From: Limnobaculum xujianqingii
GTDB lineage: Bacteria > Pseudomonadota > Gammaproteobacteria > Enterobacterales > Enterobacteriaceae
Length of the DNA stretch: 64,000 bases
Reading direction: 5' to 3'
NCBI RefSeq assembly: GCF_013394855.1
Contig: NZ_JABMLK010000001.1
Span: forward strand, 868,001-932,000
A model generated the notes under the pieces. It ran no database searches and was not told the origin of the DNA. It was given only the letters and a program-made list of their open reading frames with translations. The position numbers and the translations under genes were made by a program. Positions 46,688 to 57,077 of the stretch are shown piece after piece. Each line of letters begins with the position of its first letter. Position 1 is the first letter of the stretch.

Positions 46688-47812
46688 ATGGATTATCAAC
46701 TTGATTTAGACTGGGATGACTTCTTAAACCGCTACTGGCAGAAGCGTCCAGTAGTATTGAAGAATGTTATCAAAAACTTTATTGATCCAATCTCGCCGGA
46801 TGAATTAGCAGGATTGGCTATGGAGAGCGAAGTTGACAGCCGTTTGGTGAGTCAGCCAAATGGTCACTGGCAGGCCAGTAATGGTCCTTTCGAAAGTTAT
46901 GACCACCTGGGAGAAAAAGGCTGGTCATTATTGGTGCAGGCGGTTAACCACTGGCATGCACCTTCTGCGGCTCTGGTTCGTCCTTTCCGTAAGTTGCCTG
47001 ACTGGCGCCTTGACGATTTGATGATTTCTTTCTCCGTGCCTGGCGGCGGCGTAGGCCCGCATATCGATCAGTACGACGTATTTATTATTCAGGGTATGGG
47101 CAGTCGCCGTTGGCGTGTGGGGGATAAAAAGCCGTTAAAGCAATATTGTCCGCACCCTGCTTTGCTGCACGTTGAACCTTTTGATCCAATTATTGATGAA
47201 GATTTGGCACCGGGCGATATTCTGTATATTCCACCAGGATTCCCGCACGACGGCTTTACCCATGAAACTGCACTGAACTACTCTGTCGGCTATCGTGGTC
47301 CTAACTCTCGCGATCTGATCAGTAATTTTGCTGACTATGTGCTGGAACACGACTTAGGTGGTGAGCACTATAGCGATCCGGATCTGAAGTTAAGAGAGCA
47401 CCCGGCACTGGTTGAAGAGTATGAGCTTGAGCGTCTGCGCGGCATGATGATTAATCTGATTAATCAGCCAGAAGATTTCAACCAATGGTTTGGTCGCTTC
47501 GTGACAACGTCACGCCACGAACTGGATATTGCGCCTGCTGAACCTGCATACCGTTCTGATGAAATCTATGACTCATTGGTACAAGGTGAGAGTTTAATTC
47601 GCCTCAGCGGTCTGCGCGTATTGCGTGTTGGTGATCTTTGCTTCGCTAACGGTGAACTTATTGATACGCCACACCTTGAAGCTGCCGATGCACTGTGCCG
47701 TTATCCATTAATCAGTCAGAAAGAGCTGGGTGATGCACTGGAAGATCCGGCGTTTGTTGCGGTGCTGGCTCATCTGGTAAATAGTGGTTATTGGTATTTT
47801 AATGACTATTGA
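46688..47812 (+). CDS. roxA: ribosomal protein uL16 3-hydroxylase RoxA (YcfD)
   Basis: A 374-residue JmjC-type Fe(II)/2-oxoglutarate oxygenase (373 in E. coli) that hydroxylates an arginine of ribosomal protein L16. The iron ligands are in GPHIDQYDVF (His and Asp) and a later His in PPGFPHDGFTHE. The C-terminal dimerisation and winged-helix parts are complete. I chose ATG 46688 (MDYQLDLDW) by similarity to MEYQLTLNW of E. coli; an ATG five codons upstream (46673) is equally possible, since neither has a clear ribosome-binding site. Confidence 0.92.
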   Translation: MDYQLDLDWDDFLNRYWQKRPVVLKNVIKNFIDPISPDELAGLAMESEVDSRLVSQPNGHWQASNGPFESYDHLGEKGWSLLVQAVNHWHAPSAALVRPFRKLPDWRLDDLMISFSVPGGGVGPHIDQYDVFIIQGMGSRRWRVGDKKPLKQYCPHPALLHVEPFDPIIDEDLAPGDILYIPPGFPHDGFTHETALNYSVGYRGPNSRDLISNFADYVLEHDLGGEHYSDPDLKLREHPALVEEYELERLRGMMINLINQPEDFNQWFGRFVTTSRHELDIAPAEPAYRSDEIYDSLVQGESLIRLSGLRVLRVGDLCFANGELIDTPHLEAADALCRYPLISQKELGDALEDPAFVAVLAHLVNSGYWYFNDY

Positions 47813-47894
47813 TGCTATCTGTTGATGGTGAGTATAAGGCCTCGCATAGAGTGAAACCTTAGTCTACTGATAAACCAGACAAATTGGCCTCAAT

Positions 47895-48056
47895 GAATTT
47901 TCCGACCGTAAAAGCACTGTGTTTATATCGGCACTGGTAACGGTCGGTAAACAATCTGTACTTAGCTACGGAGTGCTCCGGGCCTGGCCGGGTTAGGGGC
48001 GCTTCGTTGGCTTACGCCAAGTCGACCCCAACACCCGTCCCTCCCGTCGATTGGCT
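47895..48056 (+). repeat. structured intergenic repeat, copy D (covarying stem)
   Basis: The fourth copy, sense to roxA and starting 83 bases after its stop. The first stem is CCGACCG/CGGTCGG instead of CCGGCCG/CGGCCGG: a G-C pair replaced by A-T on both arms. The TTGGC-TTAC-GCCAA hairpin is unchanged. Confidence 0.88.
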
Positions 48057-48102
48057 ATATGAAGAAACCAAACTGAACTAACTGACGTTGCCATCAGTCT
48101 GA

Positions 48103-48127
48103 GGCCTCGCATTATGTGAGGCCTTTT
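48103..48127 (+). terminator. terminator-like hairpin between roxA and dppF
   Basis: GGCCTC and GAGGCC with a nine-base loop are followed by TTTTC on the plus strand. A degenerate relative (AAGGCCTCGCATAGAGTGAAACC) lies at 47837-47860, on the other side of repeat copy D. The hairpin probably terminates roxA. Confidence 0.6.
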
Positions 48128-48164
48128 CATATCCATCTTACCGATGTGTGTCTACCTCGAAACG

Positions 48165-49175
48165 CTATACTGCCTTCTTAAGGCTACAGGATTTATTTTC
48201 CTCATCCTGCTCCACCGCAAAACAGGCAATTAATTGTCCGTCATAGTTCTTCAATGCTGGTTTAACTTCAAAACAGGTATCAAAGGCACGTTGGCAGCGG
48301 GCATTGAATGCACAACCCTGCGGTGGATTTAACGGGCTTGGTAGTTCACCGGTTAGTTTGATTCTTTCACGGCGTACATCCGGATTTAAGCGCGGGGTAG
48401 CAGAAAGTAACGCCTGTGTATAAGGATGGCGTGGATTATTAAAAATCTGATCTTTAGTTCCCTGCTCTACGCAGCGTCCTAAATACATTACCATTACATC
48501 ATCGGCAATATGTTCAACTACCGATAAATCGTGGGAGATGAAGACATAAGAAAGCCCCATTTCCTGCTGTAAGTCCATCATCAGATTCAGTACCTGAGCC
48601 CTAACAGAAACATCCAATGCTGATACTGGTTCATCTGCCACCACGATATCCGGATTAAGCATCAACCCACGGGCGATAGCAATACGTTGACGCTGGCCGC
48701 CGGAGAACATATGCGGATAACGCTCATAGTGCTCGGTTCTCAGGCCAACTTTAGCCATAATCGCCAGCGCTTTTTCACGCCGTTCTGCTTTAGATAATGT
48801 GGTATTAATTTGCAGAGGTTCTTCCAGTATGTCACCTATCTTCTTGCGAGGATTCAGTGAACCATAAGGGTTTTGGAACACGATCTGAATTTTCTGACGA
48901 CGCAGCTTTTGCGCCGCCGGATCGTGTTTCAATAGATCCTGCCCCTGATAATAAAGCTCACCTTCGGTAGGCACTTCAATCATGGTTAACATACGGCCTA
49001 AGGTTGATTTACCGCATCCGGATTCACCAACCACCGCCAGAGTTTTTCCTCGTTCCAGCGTAAAAGAGACGCCATCCAGAGACTTCACTTGTTGCTGAGC
49101 AGAGAACAGCCCGTTTTTAACTGAATAATACTTTTTCAGACCAATGGCCTGTAATAATGGATATTCCTGACTCAT
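48165..49175 (-). CDS. dppF: dipeptide ABC transporter ATP-binding protein DppF
   Basis: A 336-residue ABC ATPase of the oligopeptide/dipeptide group. It has Walker [10 protein letters not shown], signature [13 protein letters not shown], Walker B DIVVADEP and the C-terminal oligopeptide-binding extension with a Cys-rich motif ([14 protein letters not shown], probably a 4Fe-4S or metal site). It powers dipeptide import with DppD. Its start overlaps the dppD stop by four bases (ATGA). It is the last gene of the operon. Confidence 0.93.
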   Translation of the reverse strand: MSQEYPLLQAIGLKKYYSVKNGLFSAQQQVKSLDGVSFTLERGKTLAVVGESGCGKSTLGRMLTMIEVPTEGELYYQGQDLLKHDPAAQKLRRQKIQIVFQNPYGSLNPRKKIGDILEEPLQINTTLSKAERREKALAIMAKVGLRTEHYERYPHMFSGGQRQRIAIARGLMLNPDIVVADEPVSALDVSVRAQVLNLMMDLQQEMGLSYVFISHDLSVVEHIADDVMVMYLGRCVEQGTKDQIFNNPRHPYTQALLSATPRLNPDVRRERIKLTGELPSPLNPPQGCAFNARCQRAFDTCFEVKPALKNYDGQLIACFAVEQDEENKSCSLKKAV

Positions 49176-50152
49176 AGTGTTGGCCTCCCTTGATCGTCAA
49201 GCGGCGTATGGCATTTCACCTGTCTTCTGGCTTCCCCTTTTAAATCCGGCTCCTGCTGACGGCAAAGCTCAGTGGCATAGGGACAGCGAGGGCTTAACAA
49301 ACAGCCTTTAGGCCGATCATATTTACCGGGAACCACTCCGGGTAACGAATTTAAGCGCTCTTTCTCACTGGAAAACTCAGGCAGCGCACGCAATAATGCT
49401 TGGGTATAAGGATGACGCGGGGTACGGAAAATCTCTTCTGCCTTACCGCTTTCCATTACCTGACCCGCATACATCACGATAATGTACTGTGCTGCTTCCG
49501 CCACCAGAGCCAAATCGTGAGTAATCAGAATCAACGCCATATTCTCGCGGCGCTGTAGCTCCAGCAGTAGCTCAATAATTTGTGCCTGAATAGTCACATC
49601 CAGCGCCGTTGTCGGTTCATCGGCAATCAATAGCTGAGGACGACAGGCGATAGCTATGGCGATCATCACCCTCTGGCTCATACCGCCAGACAGTTGATGA
49701 GGATAGTTATCCAGACGGGATTCCGGAGCAGGAATGCCAACCTGAGTCAGCAAATCTATGGCGCGCTGGCGGCGAGTTTTTCGATTGCCGCCCTGATGGA
49801 TTTTCAGCGCTTCCATAATCTGATAACCCACGGTATAGCACGGGTTGAGGCTGGTCATCGGGTCCTGAAAAATCATGGCAATTTCATCGCCCACAATCTG
49901 ACGGCGCTCTTTTTCAGAGATAGTACGTAGATCTCTGCCGTCGAAATGCAGGCCGTTAGCCATGACTTTTCCCGGGAAATCAATCAGCCCCATAATGGCC
50001 AGTGAACTGACCGACTTACCTGAGCCGGATTCCCCTACAATGCCAACCACTTCCCCTTTCTCGACGCTGTAACTTACGCGATCAACCGCCCGAAACGGGG
50101 TACTGTCATCACCAAAGTGAACAGACAGTTGTTCAATGTCTAATAGTGCCAT
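49172..50152 (-). CDS. dppD: dipeptide ABC transporter ATP-binding protein DppD
   Basis: A 326-residue ABC ATPase. It has Walker [10 protein letters not shown], signature [12 protein letters not shown], Walker B LLIADEP and the C-terminal Cys motif ([14 protein letters not shown]). With DppF it forms the nucleotide-binding pair of the DppBCDF complex at the inner membrane. It begins 12 bases after the dppC stop. Confidence 0.94.
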   Translation of the reverse strand: MALLDIEQLSVHFGDDSTPFRAVDRVSYSVEKGEVVGIVGESGSGKSVSSLAIMGLIDFPGKVMANGLHFDGRDLRTISEKERRQIVGDEIAMIFQDPMTSLNPCYTVGYQIMEALKIHQGGNRKTRRQRAIDLLTQVGIPAPESRLDNYPHQLSGGMSQRVMIAIAIACRPQLLIADEPTTALDVTIQAQIIELLLELQRRENMALILITHDLALVAEAAQYIIVMYAGQVMESGKAEEIFRTPRHPYTQALLRALPEFSSEKERLNSLPGVVPGKYDRPKGCLLSPRCPYATELCRQQEPDLKGEARRQVKCHTPLDDQGRPTL

Positions 50153-50164
50153 TTCTTCCCCCGA

Positions 50165-51055
50165 TTACTGCTTAAGTTTAGGGTCGAGCGCATCACGTAG
50201 GCCGTCCCCCATTAAGTTAAAGGCCAGTACGGTAAACAGAATGGCCAGTCCCGGGAATGTCACCACCCACCAGGCACTTTGAGCAAACTGTAATACGGAA
50301 GAAAGCATGGTTCCCCACTCAGGCGTTGGCGGCTGCGCGCCCATTCCCAGGAAACCTAACGCAGCCATGTCCAAAATAGCGTTAGAAAAGCCCAGCGATG
50401 CCTGAACGATCAGCGGAGCCAGACAGTTTGGCAGAATATTGATAAACATCTGGCGCATTGGGCCTGCACCCGCCACGCGGGAAGCCGTAACGTAATCGCG
50501 ATTTACCTCTGACAGCACTGCAGCGCGCGTCAAACGCACATAGTGCGGTAATGATACAAAGGTCAGGGCCAGCGAAGCGTTAACAATCGAAGGGCCGAAA
50601 ATCGCGACTAATACTAACGCTAGCAGCAAGCTGGGCAGAGCTAACATAATGTCTGCCACGCGCATAATGGCAATATCGATAATGCCGCCCAGATAACCGG
50701 CAATAACCCCTAAAATTACGCCAAGAATCAGCGATAAGCTAACGACCAGACAACCAACTAATAATGATAACCGGGTACCGTACATCAGGCGGGAAAGAAT
50801 ATCTCTGCCCACGTCATCGGTGCCTAAAATATGCTGCATGCTGCCGCCGTCCTGCCAGGCAGGTGGTGTTAACAAGGCATCCCGGAACTGCTCTGCCGGT
50901 GAATATGGTGCTAGCCATTGGGCACCAACGGCAATAATTAACATAATGATGATATAAATCATCCCCACTACCGCGCCTTTATTGCGGCGAAAGTAGTGCC
51001 AGAATTCCTGCAACGGCGTCATTGGTTTTGGCGCAGATACGGTTACTTCACTCAT
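50165..51055 (-). CDS. dppC: dipeptide ABC transporter permease DppC
   Basis: A 296-residue inner-membrane permease with about six transmembrane helices. The cytoplasmic EAA loop (VNRDYVTASRVAGAGPMRQMFINILPN) contacts the ATPases. The cytoplasmic N-terminus (VSAPKPMTPLQEFWHYFRRNKGA) matches the family. It pairs with DppB. It starts ten bases after dppB. Confidence 0.94.
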   Translation of the reverse strand: MSEVTVSAPKPMTPLQEFWHYFRRNKGAVVGMIYIIIMLIIAVGAQWLAPYSPAEQFRDALLTPPAWQDGGSMQHILGTDDVGRDILSRLMYGTRLSLLVGCLVVSLSLILGVILGVIAGYLGGIIDIAIMRVADIMLALPSLLLALVLVAIFGPSIVNASLALTFVSLPHYVRLTRAAVLSEVNRDYVTASRVAGAGPMRQMFINILPNCLAPLIVQASLGFSNAILDMAALGFLGMGAQPPTPEWGTMLSSVLQFAQSAWWVVTFPGLAILFTVLAFNLMGDGLRDALDPKLKQ

Positions 51056-51065
51056 GATGCGCCTC

Positions 51066-52085
51066 CTATTTTCTATGCCGAATACGTGGATTCACCACAC
51101 CGTAGAGAATATCTACCAGCAGGTTAACCAGAATTATCATAATGGCGATCAGTAATACGCCACCTTGTACCACCGGATAATCCCGGCGCTGTAAACCATC
51201 AATTAACCAACGGCCCAACCCCGGCCAGGAGAAGATGGTTTCCGTTAAAATTGCACCCACTAACAGTGTGCCTATTTGTAGTCCAATAATGGTTATTACT
51301 GGCAACAGCGCATTACGCAGTGCATGAATCACAATCACCCGAATGCGACTCAGGCCTTTGGCGCGAGCGGTACGAATGTAGTCTTCTCCCAGCACTTCCA
51401 ACATTGACGAGCGAGTCATACGCACTATCACCGCCAAAGGAATGGTGCCCAGCACCAGCGCGGGCAGAATAATATGGTGAACCGCATCCCAGAAGTCACC
51501 GGGCTCCCCATACAGTAAGGTATCTACCAGCATCAGACCGGTTAAGGGTTTACTGTCATCGAGAAAAATAAAGTCACTGATACGTCCGGAAACCGGCGTC
51601 AGATTAAAGTGCACCGAGACCAGCATAATCAGCATCATTCCCCACCAAAAAATCGGCATGGAGTAGCCAGTTAATGCCAGACTGACAGATACATGGTCAA
51701 ATACCGAGCCGCGTTTTACCGCAGCCAGAACGCCAACAGGAATACCGACGGCGATAGCGAATAACATCGCACAGAAGCCCAGTTCAAACGTCGCCATAAA
51801 ACGAGGTACAAACTCATCCCAGATAGGGATTTTAGTATTGATGGATACCCCTAAGTCACCATGCAATAAATTGACCACATAATTGATGTATTGCTCATAC
51901 AGCGGTTTATCCAGCCCCAGTTGAGCCATCATTTGTGCATGACGTTCAGCTGATATACCCCGCTCACCCGCCATTATCATTACCGGATCGCCAGGAATGA
52001 CATGAATGAAAGCAAAGCTTAATAGGGTAATTCCGATGAAGGTTGGAATAATTAATCCGAAACGTCGGAGGATGAATTGAAGCAT
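51066..52085 (-). CDS. dppB: dipeptide ABC transporter permease DppB
   Basis: A 339-residue inner-membrane permease, the E. coli length, beginning MLQFILRRFGLIIPTFIGIT. It has six transmembrane segments, and its EAA loop is in LGEDYIRTARAKGLSRIRVIVIHALRN. It forms the membrane channel with DppC. It is separated from dppA by 125 bases containing a stable hairpin. Confidence 0.95.
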   Translation of the reverse strand: MLQFILRRFGLIIPTFIGITLLSFAFIHVIPGDPVMIMAGERGISAERHAQMMAQLGLDKPLYEQYINYVVNLLHGDLGVSINTKIPIWDEFVPRFMATFELGFCAMLFAIAVGIPVGVLAAVKRGSVFDHVSVSLALTGYSMPIFWWGMMLIMLVSVHFNLTPVSGRISDFIFLDDSKPLTGLMLVDTLLYGEPGDFWDAVHHIILPALVLGTIPLAVIVRMTRSSMLEVLGEDYIRTARAKGLSRIRVIVIHALRNALLPVITIIGLQIGTLLVGAILTETIFSWPGLGRWLIDGLQRRDYPVVQGGVLLIAIMIILVNLLVDILYGVVNPRIRHRK

Positions 52086-52158
52086 AATTGTGTATCTCAG
52101 TAGTTATTATAATTACGACAGATTATTGCTCTGTTACAGAGAGACGAGGTTTAGTCGA

Positions 52159-52197
52159 CTGACCCCGAATCAGCAGTAATAGCCGAAACGGGGTCAG
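52159..52197 (-). terminator. dppA-dppB intercistronic hairpin
   Basis: CTGACCCCG and CGGGGTCAG form a 9-bp stem around a 21-base loop between dppA and dppB. No long T-run follows, so it is more likely a partial terminator or 3' stabiliser that keeps the dppA message in excess of the permease genes. Confidence 0.6.
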
Positions 52198-52210
52198 AGT
52201 TAACTACTTT

Positions 52211-53803
52211 TTATTTTTCAACGGACGCAGTAGCAAAAGCATGGCGACGACCATCAATCACATAGCCTTTCACTTCTTTACGTACCGGTTCAGACACGGT
52301 TGAGTGTGCAATCATCAGAGCCGGGGCCTGATCGTGCATCACTACCTGAGCCTGTTTGTACAGCTCAACACGCTTATTATGGTCAGATTCAACGCGAGCA
52401 GCCTGAATCAAATCTTCAAACGGCTTATAGCACCAGCGAGAATAGTTTGAACCATCTTTAGCAGCATCACAGCTAAACAGGGTGGCGAAGAAGTTATCCG
52501 GATCCCCATTATCACCAGTCCAGCCAATCAGCATTGCCTGATGTTCGCCATTCTTGGTGCGTTTCAGATACTCGCCCCACTCATAGGTCACAATCTTGGC
52601 TTTCACACCGATAGCTGCCCAGTCTGACTGAATCATTTCGGCCATACGACGAGCATTCGGGTTATAAGGACGCTGTACCGGCATTGCCCACAGATCGATA
52701 CTGAAACCATCTGGCAAACCAGCTTCTTTCAGCAGCGCTTTAGCTTTAGCAGGATCGAACTCATAGTCTTTCACATCATCGTTATAAGACCACATTGTTG
52801 GTGGGATCAGGTTTTTCGCAGGCTGACCCGCGCCCTGGAATACTGCATCAATAATTGATTTTTTATTGACCGCCATGGTTAATGCCTGACGAACTTTCAG
52901 GTTATCTAACGGTGGCTTTAACATATTGAAAGAAAGATAGCCGATATTCAGGCCCGCTTTCTGTTGAAGAACGATATCTTTATCCTGCTTCATCTTTTCG
53001 AGATCCGCAGGGTTTGGATATGGCATTACCTGACATTCATTTTTCTGAATTTTTGCGTAACGAACAGAAGCATCAGGGGTAATTGAGAAAACTAAACGAT
53101 CGATTTTTGGCTTAGTACCCCAATATTGATCGAATGCTTTATACAGAATGCGGGCATCTTTCTGATACTGCATTAACTGGAATGGGCCAGTACCGATAGG
53201 TGACAGATCGACTTGCTCTGGTTTGCCAGCTTTCATCATGGCATCAGCATATTCTGCAGAGAAAATAGAGGCAAAGTCCATCGCGATATCGGCAATAAAC
53301 GGCGCTTCCGGACGAGTTAACACCATCTTAATGGTGTAATCATCGACCTTCTCAATACTTTGAATCAGATCCTTCATGCCCATATCACCAAAGTAGGCAT
53401 AGTTACCGCCAGACACTTTATGGTATGGATGGTTTTCGTCTTTTTGACGCATAAAGGAGAAGATAACATCATCCGCATTAAAGTCGCGGGTTGGTTTGAA
53501 ATCTTTATTACTGTGGAACTTCACGCCTTTGCGCAAATGGAAGGTGTAGGTTTTACCATCGCTGCTCACATCCCACTTCTCGGCCAGACCAGGAATGGTT
53601 TCTGTACCACCAATTTTAAACTCGACTAAACGGTTGTAGATAGGTACTGAACTGGCATCAAAGGTTGTACCACTGGTATACAGTTGTGGACTAAAGCCTT
53701 CAGGCGATCCCTCAGAGCAATATACCAATGTATTTGCCTGTGCGCCGGCAACAATACCCAGCGCAGCCAGTCCGATACTCAGATTAAGTAACTTCTTTTT
53801 CAT
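52211..53803 (-). CDS. dppA: periplasmic dipeptide-binding protein DppA
   Basis: A 530-residue SBP5-family solute-binding protein (535 in E. coli) with a Sec signal peptide (KKKLLNLSIGLAALGIVAGAQA, cleavage before NTLVYCSEG). It captures dipeptides and also serves as a chemoreceptor partner and heme binder in E. coli. The start has GGGAG upstream, preceded by a C/A-rich leader (GCGAACAACATCC), the kind of site bound by the GcvB small RNA; that regulation is inferred. It is the first and probably most expressed gene of the operon. Confidence 0.95.
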   Translation of the reverse strand: MKKKLLNLSIGLAALGIVAGAQANTLVYCSEGSPEGFSPQLYTSGTTFDASSVPIYNRLVEFKIGGTETIPGLAEKWDVSSDGKTYTFHLRKGVKFHSNKDFKPTRDFNADDVIFSFMRQKDENHPYHKVSGGNYAYFGDMGMKDLIQSIEKVDDYTIKMVLTRPEAPFIADIAMDFASIFSAEYADAMMKAGKPEQVDLSPIGTGPFQLMQYQKDARILYKAFDQYWGTKPKIDRLVFSITPDASVRYAKIQKNECQVMPYPNPADLEKMKQDKDIVLQQKAGLNIGYLSFNMLKPPLDNLKVRQALTMAVNKKSIIDAVFQGAGQPAKNLIPPTMWSYNDDVKDYEFDPAKAKALLKEAGLPDGFSIDLWAMPVQRPYNPNARRMAEMIQSDWAAIGVKAKIVTYEWGEYLKRTKNGEHQAMLIGWTGDNGDPDNFFATLFSCDAAKDGSNYSRWCYKPFEDLIQAARVESDHNKRVELYKQAQVVMHDQAPALMIAHSTVSEPVRKEVKGYVIDGRRHAFATASVEK

Positions 53804-53903
53804 TATTAACTCCCACGATAATAGGATGTTGTTCGCTTGCTTTGTTTACGAGCCGGTTAACGGTTGTTTCTTTGCATTTTAGTAACGCAATTTATTATTT
53901 ATA

Positions 53904-53941
53904 TTGACAGTTTTTCGATTCGACGATCAAAAAACAGTCAA
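53904..53941. promoter_or_regulatory. long inverted repeat upstream of dppA
   Basis: TTGACAGTTTTTCGAT and ATCAAAAAACAGTCAA are near-perfect inverses (14 of 16) around a TCGACG spacer, about 100 bases before the dppA start. The repeat may be a dyad operator or a leader hairpin. The rest of the 521-base gap is AT-rich and holds the pepT terminator at its left end. Confidence 0.5.
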
Positions 53942-54261
53942 CGGTCAGCATAACCCTTTATGGAGATAAATAACAAATCGCATAAAAGATACATTTCATT
54001 AACATTTACGCAAATGAAGTATAGTCATAAAATTTAAATCAGAATAGTTGCCGCTATTTTGTATTTTTATACTTTAAAAGATCAAAATATCAGCATATTA
54101 AATCGTTAATGTTATTTTTTTACTCGAAATACCAGATGAGAAATCGTTGTATGTTATTTTCGCAGGAAGGGAAAAACAGGAATTAAGCGATGAAGAAAGG
54201 ATTACTTTTAAAACTCTGAATATCATCACACTTTCTGAACCGGTTGGTTCACAAAATAAAC

Positions 54262-54308
54262 AAAAAAGGTTGCACTTAATGGTGACAATGTCACCTATGG
54301 TGCAACCT
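54262..54308 (-). terminator. terminator of pepT
   Basis: AGGTTGCAC (54267-54275) pairs with GTGCAACCT (54300-54308), and an inner GGTGAC-AAT-GTCACC stem sits between them. On the minus strand the structure ends in TTTTTTG, just after the pepT stop. Confidence 0.85.
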
Positions 54309-54324
54309 GATTAATTTATTTAAC

Positions 54325-55566
54325 TCAGAAAGCGTGAGTTTTAGCTTTATCTGCAGTTAATTCTGCAATACGCATAATAACGGAGACAGCCTTCTCCATA
54401 CCATCAACCGTAACAAACTCATGTTTACTGTGAGCATTGTATCCACCGGTAAAGATATTTGGACAAGGAACTCCCATATAGGAAAGGATCGCGCCATCAG
54501 TTCCCCCTCGAATAGGGTTAATTACCGGTTCAATCTGGTTATCCAGCACCGCCTGACGAGCAATATCAATCACATGAGGATGGCGTGCTACTTCATCACG
54601 CATATTGTAATAAACATCTTTAATGTTAACTTCAATATGGCAGTCCCGGTGTAACCCTTCCCCTACCTGTTGTGCAACCTCAATCAGCATACGTTTGCGA
54701 CGTTCAAAACCATCACGCTCAAAATCACGAATCAAATAGCTCATTTCAGCGTAATCAATGCTACCGCGCATCGCATTTAAATGGAAGAAACCCTGATGTC
54801 CTTCAGTATGTTCTGGTGTTTCCAGTGCAGGAAGCGCCTGTTGAAAACGTGCAGCCAGAGAAAGTGCACTAACCATCACCCCTTTTGCTTTACCAATATG
54901 TACCGCATTACCTACAATTTTAACCGTTGCCTGAGCAGCATTGAAGTTTTCACATTCCAGCTCACCTACTCCGCCGCCATCCACGGTATAGGCCCATTTA
55001 GCGCCAAATTGCTCAACATCAAAATTCTTCATGCCCTTACCTACTTCTTCATCTGGGGTAAATGCAATTCGAATATCACCATGGGGGACATTGCTACCTT
55101 TAAGGCGCGCTATAGCAGTAATTATTTCTGCTATACCCGCTTTATCATCAGAGCCAAGCAAAGTTTTGCCATCGGTGGTGATCAGGGTGTGTCCATACAG
55201 TTGATGTAATATCGGGAACATTACAGGTGATAGCACTTCATCACCAATACCCAATGCAATATCGCCACCGCGATAGTTTTCTACAATTTGCGGCCTGACA
55301 CCTTTGCCTGAAACTTCTGGCGAAGTATCCATATGGGCAAGAAAACCTATGGTGGGAACTGACCAGCCAACATTTGAAGGCAGTGTTGCCATCAGGCAGC
55401 CACTCTCGTCTAACACAACATCCGTTAAACCCAGTTCAATCAATTCTTTTTGCAGATTTTTTGCCAACACGGTTTGGCCTTCCGTACTTGGAATCTGGCG
55501 AGCATTAGGCCTTGACTGAGTATCAAACGAGACATAGTGAAAAAAGCGATCGAGTAGTCTGTCCAT
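54325..55566 (-). CDS. pepT: peptidase T (tripeptide aminopeptidase)
   Basis: A 413-residue M20B zinc aminopeptidase (408 in E. coli) that removes N-terminal residues from tripeptides. The metal and catalytic motifs are [32 protein letters not shown] and HSKHEF. I chose ATG 55566 ([13 protein letters not shown]), after AAGGGGAT, over an upstream reading of 21 extra codons. It lies divergent from potABCD, as in E. coli. The 395-base gap before potA contains no feature I can name with confidence. Confidence 0.94.
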   Translation of the reverse strand: MDRLLDRFFHYVSFDTQSRPNARQIPSTEGQTVLAKNLQKELIELGLTDVVLDESGCLMATLPSNVGWSVPTIGFLAHMDTSPEVSGKGVRPQIVENYRGGDIALGIGDEVLSPVMFPILHQLYGHTLITTDGKTLLGSDDKAGIAEIITAIARLKGSNVPHGDIRIAFTPDEEVGKGMKNFDVEQFGAKWAYTVDGGGVGELECENFNAAQATVKIVGNAVHIGKAKGVMVSALSLAARFQQALPALETPEHTEGHQGFFHLNAMRGSIDYAEMSYLIRDFERDGFERRKRMLIEVAQQVGEGLHRDCHIEVNIKDVYYNMRDEVARHPHVIDIARQAVLDNQIEPVINPIRGGTDGAILSYMGVPCPNIFTGGYNAHSKHEFVTVDGMEKAVSVIMRIAELTADKAKTHAF

Positions 55567-55961
55567 TTTTATCCCCTTAAGTATATCCTTATCATTATGC
55601 GTATCCCTTGGTTCAATATATTGCGTCAAGTCAGTTTTAGACCTGTTTTTGCATGATATTTAAAGGAAATAGACAGCAAAAAAATAACATCCAAATGCCA
55701 ATTTATTCTTTTCGGCAACTCGTTGTTAACCATTAAAAAAATTACTGATAAAAAAACAGACAATAATTGCCTAAATAGGCTTTCATTTATTAACGTCAGG
55801 GTCTATTATCCGCGCTCGAAAAATCGAATGGGGTCACTGGTTTTGGATTGGCAGAAATAAGCGGAATAAGTCAATTACGCTACACTTAATGTTTATCCAT
55901 GCAGTCTTTTCCAGTGATGGTTCTATCTGCCTCAATCCACGGGATAGAGTAACTAAATTAA

Positions 55962-57077
55962 ATGACTGATAACACCTCTATTTTACCAGTTGTCGAACTT
56001 AAAAACGTACGTAAAGCATTCGACGGTCGTGACATCATTAACCACTTTAATTTAACGATTAATGATGGTGAATTCCTGACTATCCTGGGCCCTTCCGGCT
56101 GCGGAAAAACCACAGTATTACGACTGATTGCCGGTTTAGAAACCGTCGATGAAGGGAGTATTTTACTGACTAATCAGGATATTACGCATCAGTCTGCGGA
56201 ACAACGGCATGTGAATACCGTATTCCAGAGCTATGCGCTATTCCCTCATATGACGATTTTTGAAAACGTCGCTTTTGGCTTGCGCATGCAAAAAACGCCA
56301 GCAGACCAAATTACGCCTCGCGTAATGGAAGCGCTGAAAATGGTACAACTGGACTCATATGCCCAGCGTAAACCACATCAGCTTTCTGGTGGTCAGCAGC
56401 AGCGCGTTGCTATTGCGCGTGCCGTAGTGAATAAGCCAAAAGTTTTACTGCTGGATGAATCACTTTCTGCGCTGGATTACAAACTGCGTAAGCAGATGCA
56501 GAGTGAACTACAAGCATTGCAGCGTAAACTGGGTATTACCTTCGTGTTCGTTACTCACGATCAGGAAGAAGCCCTGACCATGTCTGACCGTATTGTAGTT
56601 ATGCGCAATGGCCAAATCGAACAAGATGGCACTCCTCGAGAAATCTACGAAGAGCCCAAAAATATGTTCGTTGCCCGCTTTATCGGTGAAATTAACGAAT
56701 TTGATGCGGTAATTATTAACCGTATTGATGAAAAACGCGTCTGGGCCAATGTTGAAGGTCGGGAGTGCGGTATTCTGACCGATCTGGATGTTCAGCCAGG
56801 GGATAAAGTTAAAGTTCTGCTTCGCCCTGAAGACCTTGCAGTTGTGGCCGTTAAAGACGGTGAAAAAGTGGATGGCCTGGTTGGCTACATTCGCGAACAC
56901 AACTACAAAGGAATGATGCTGGAATCTGTCGTTGAGTTAGAAAGCGGTAAAATGGTGATGATCAGTGAGTTCTTCAACGAAGACGATCCTGATGTCGATC
57001 ACTCACTGGACCACAAAGTCGCAGTGACCTGGGTTGAACGCTGGGAGGTGGTACTGGCAGATGAACTCGCACAATAA
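55962..57077 (+). CDS. potA: spermidine/putrescine ABC transporter ATPase PotA
   Basis: A 371-residue ABC ATPase (378 in E. coli). It has Walker [10 protein letters not shown], signature [13 protein letters not shown], Walker B VLLLDES, a C-terminal TOBE/OB regulatory domain (about 245-371) and [10 protein letters not shown] as the H-loop. It energises polyamine uptake. It is first in potABCD and its stop overlaps the potB start by 17 bases. Confidence 0.95.
   Translation: MTDNTSILPVVELKNVRKAFDGRDIINHFNLTINDGEFLTILGPSGCGKTTVLRLIAGLETVDEGSILLTNQDITHQSAEQRHVNTVFQSYALFPHMTIFENVAFGLRMQKTPADQITPRVMEALKMVQLDSYAQRKPHQLSGGQQQRVAIARAVVNKPKVLLLDESLSALDYKLRKQMQSELQALQRKLGITFVFVTHDQEEALTMSDRIVVMRNGQIEQDGTPREIYEEPKNMFVARFIGEINEFDAVIINRIDEKRVWANVEGRECGILTDLDVQPGDKVKVLLRPEDLAVVAVKDGEKVDGLVGYIREHNYKGMMLESVVELESGKMVMISEFFNEDDPDVDHSLDHKVAVTWVERWEVVLADELAQ

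Noticed and set aside
54421..55209. Several plus-strand frames inside pepT
   Set aside because: They are shadows of the well-supported pepT frame, lack ribosome-binding sites and show no family resemblance.
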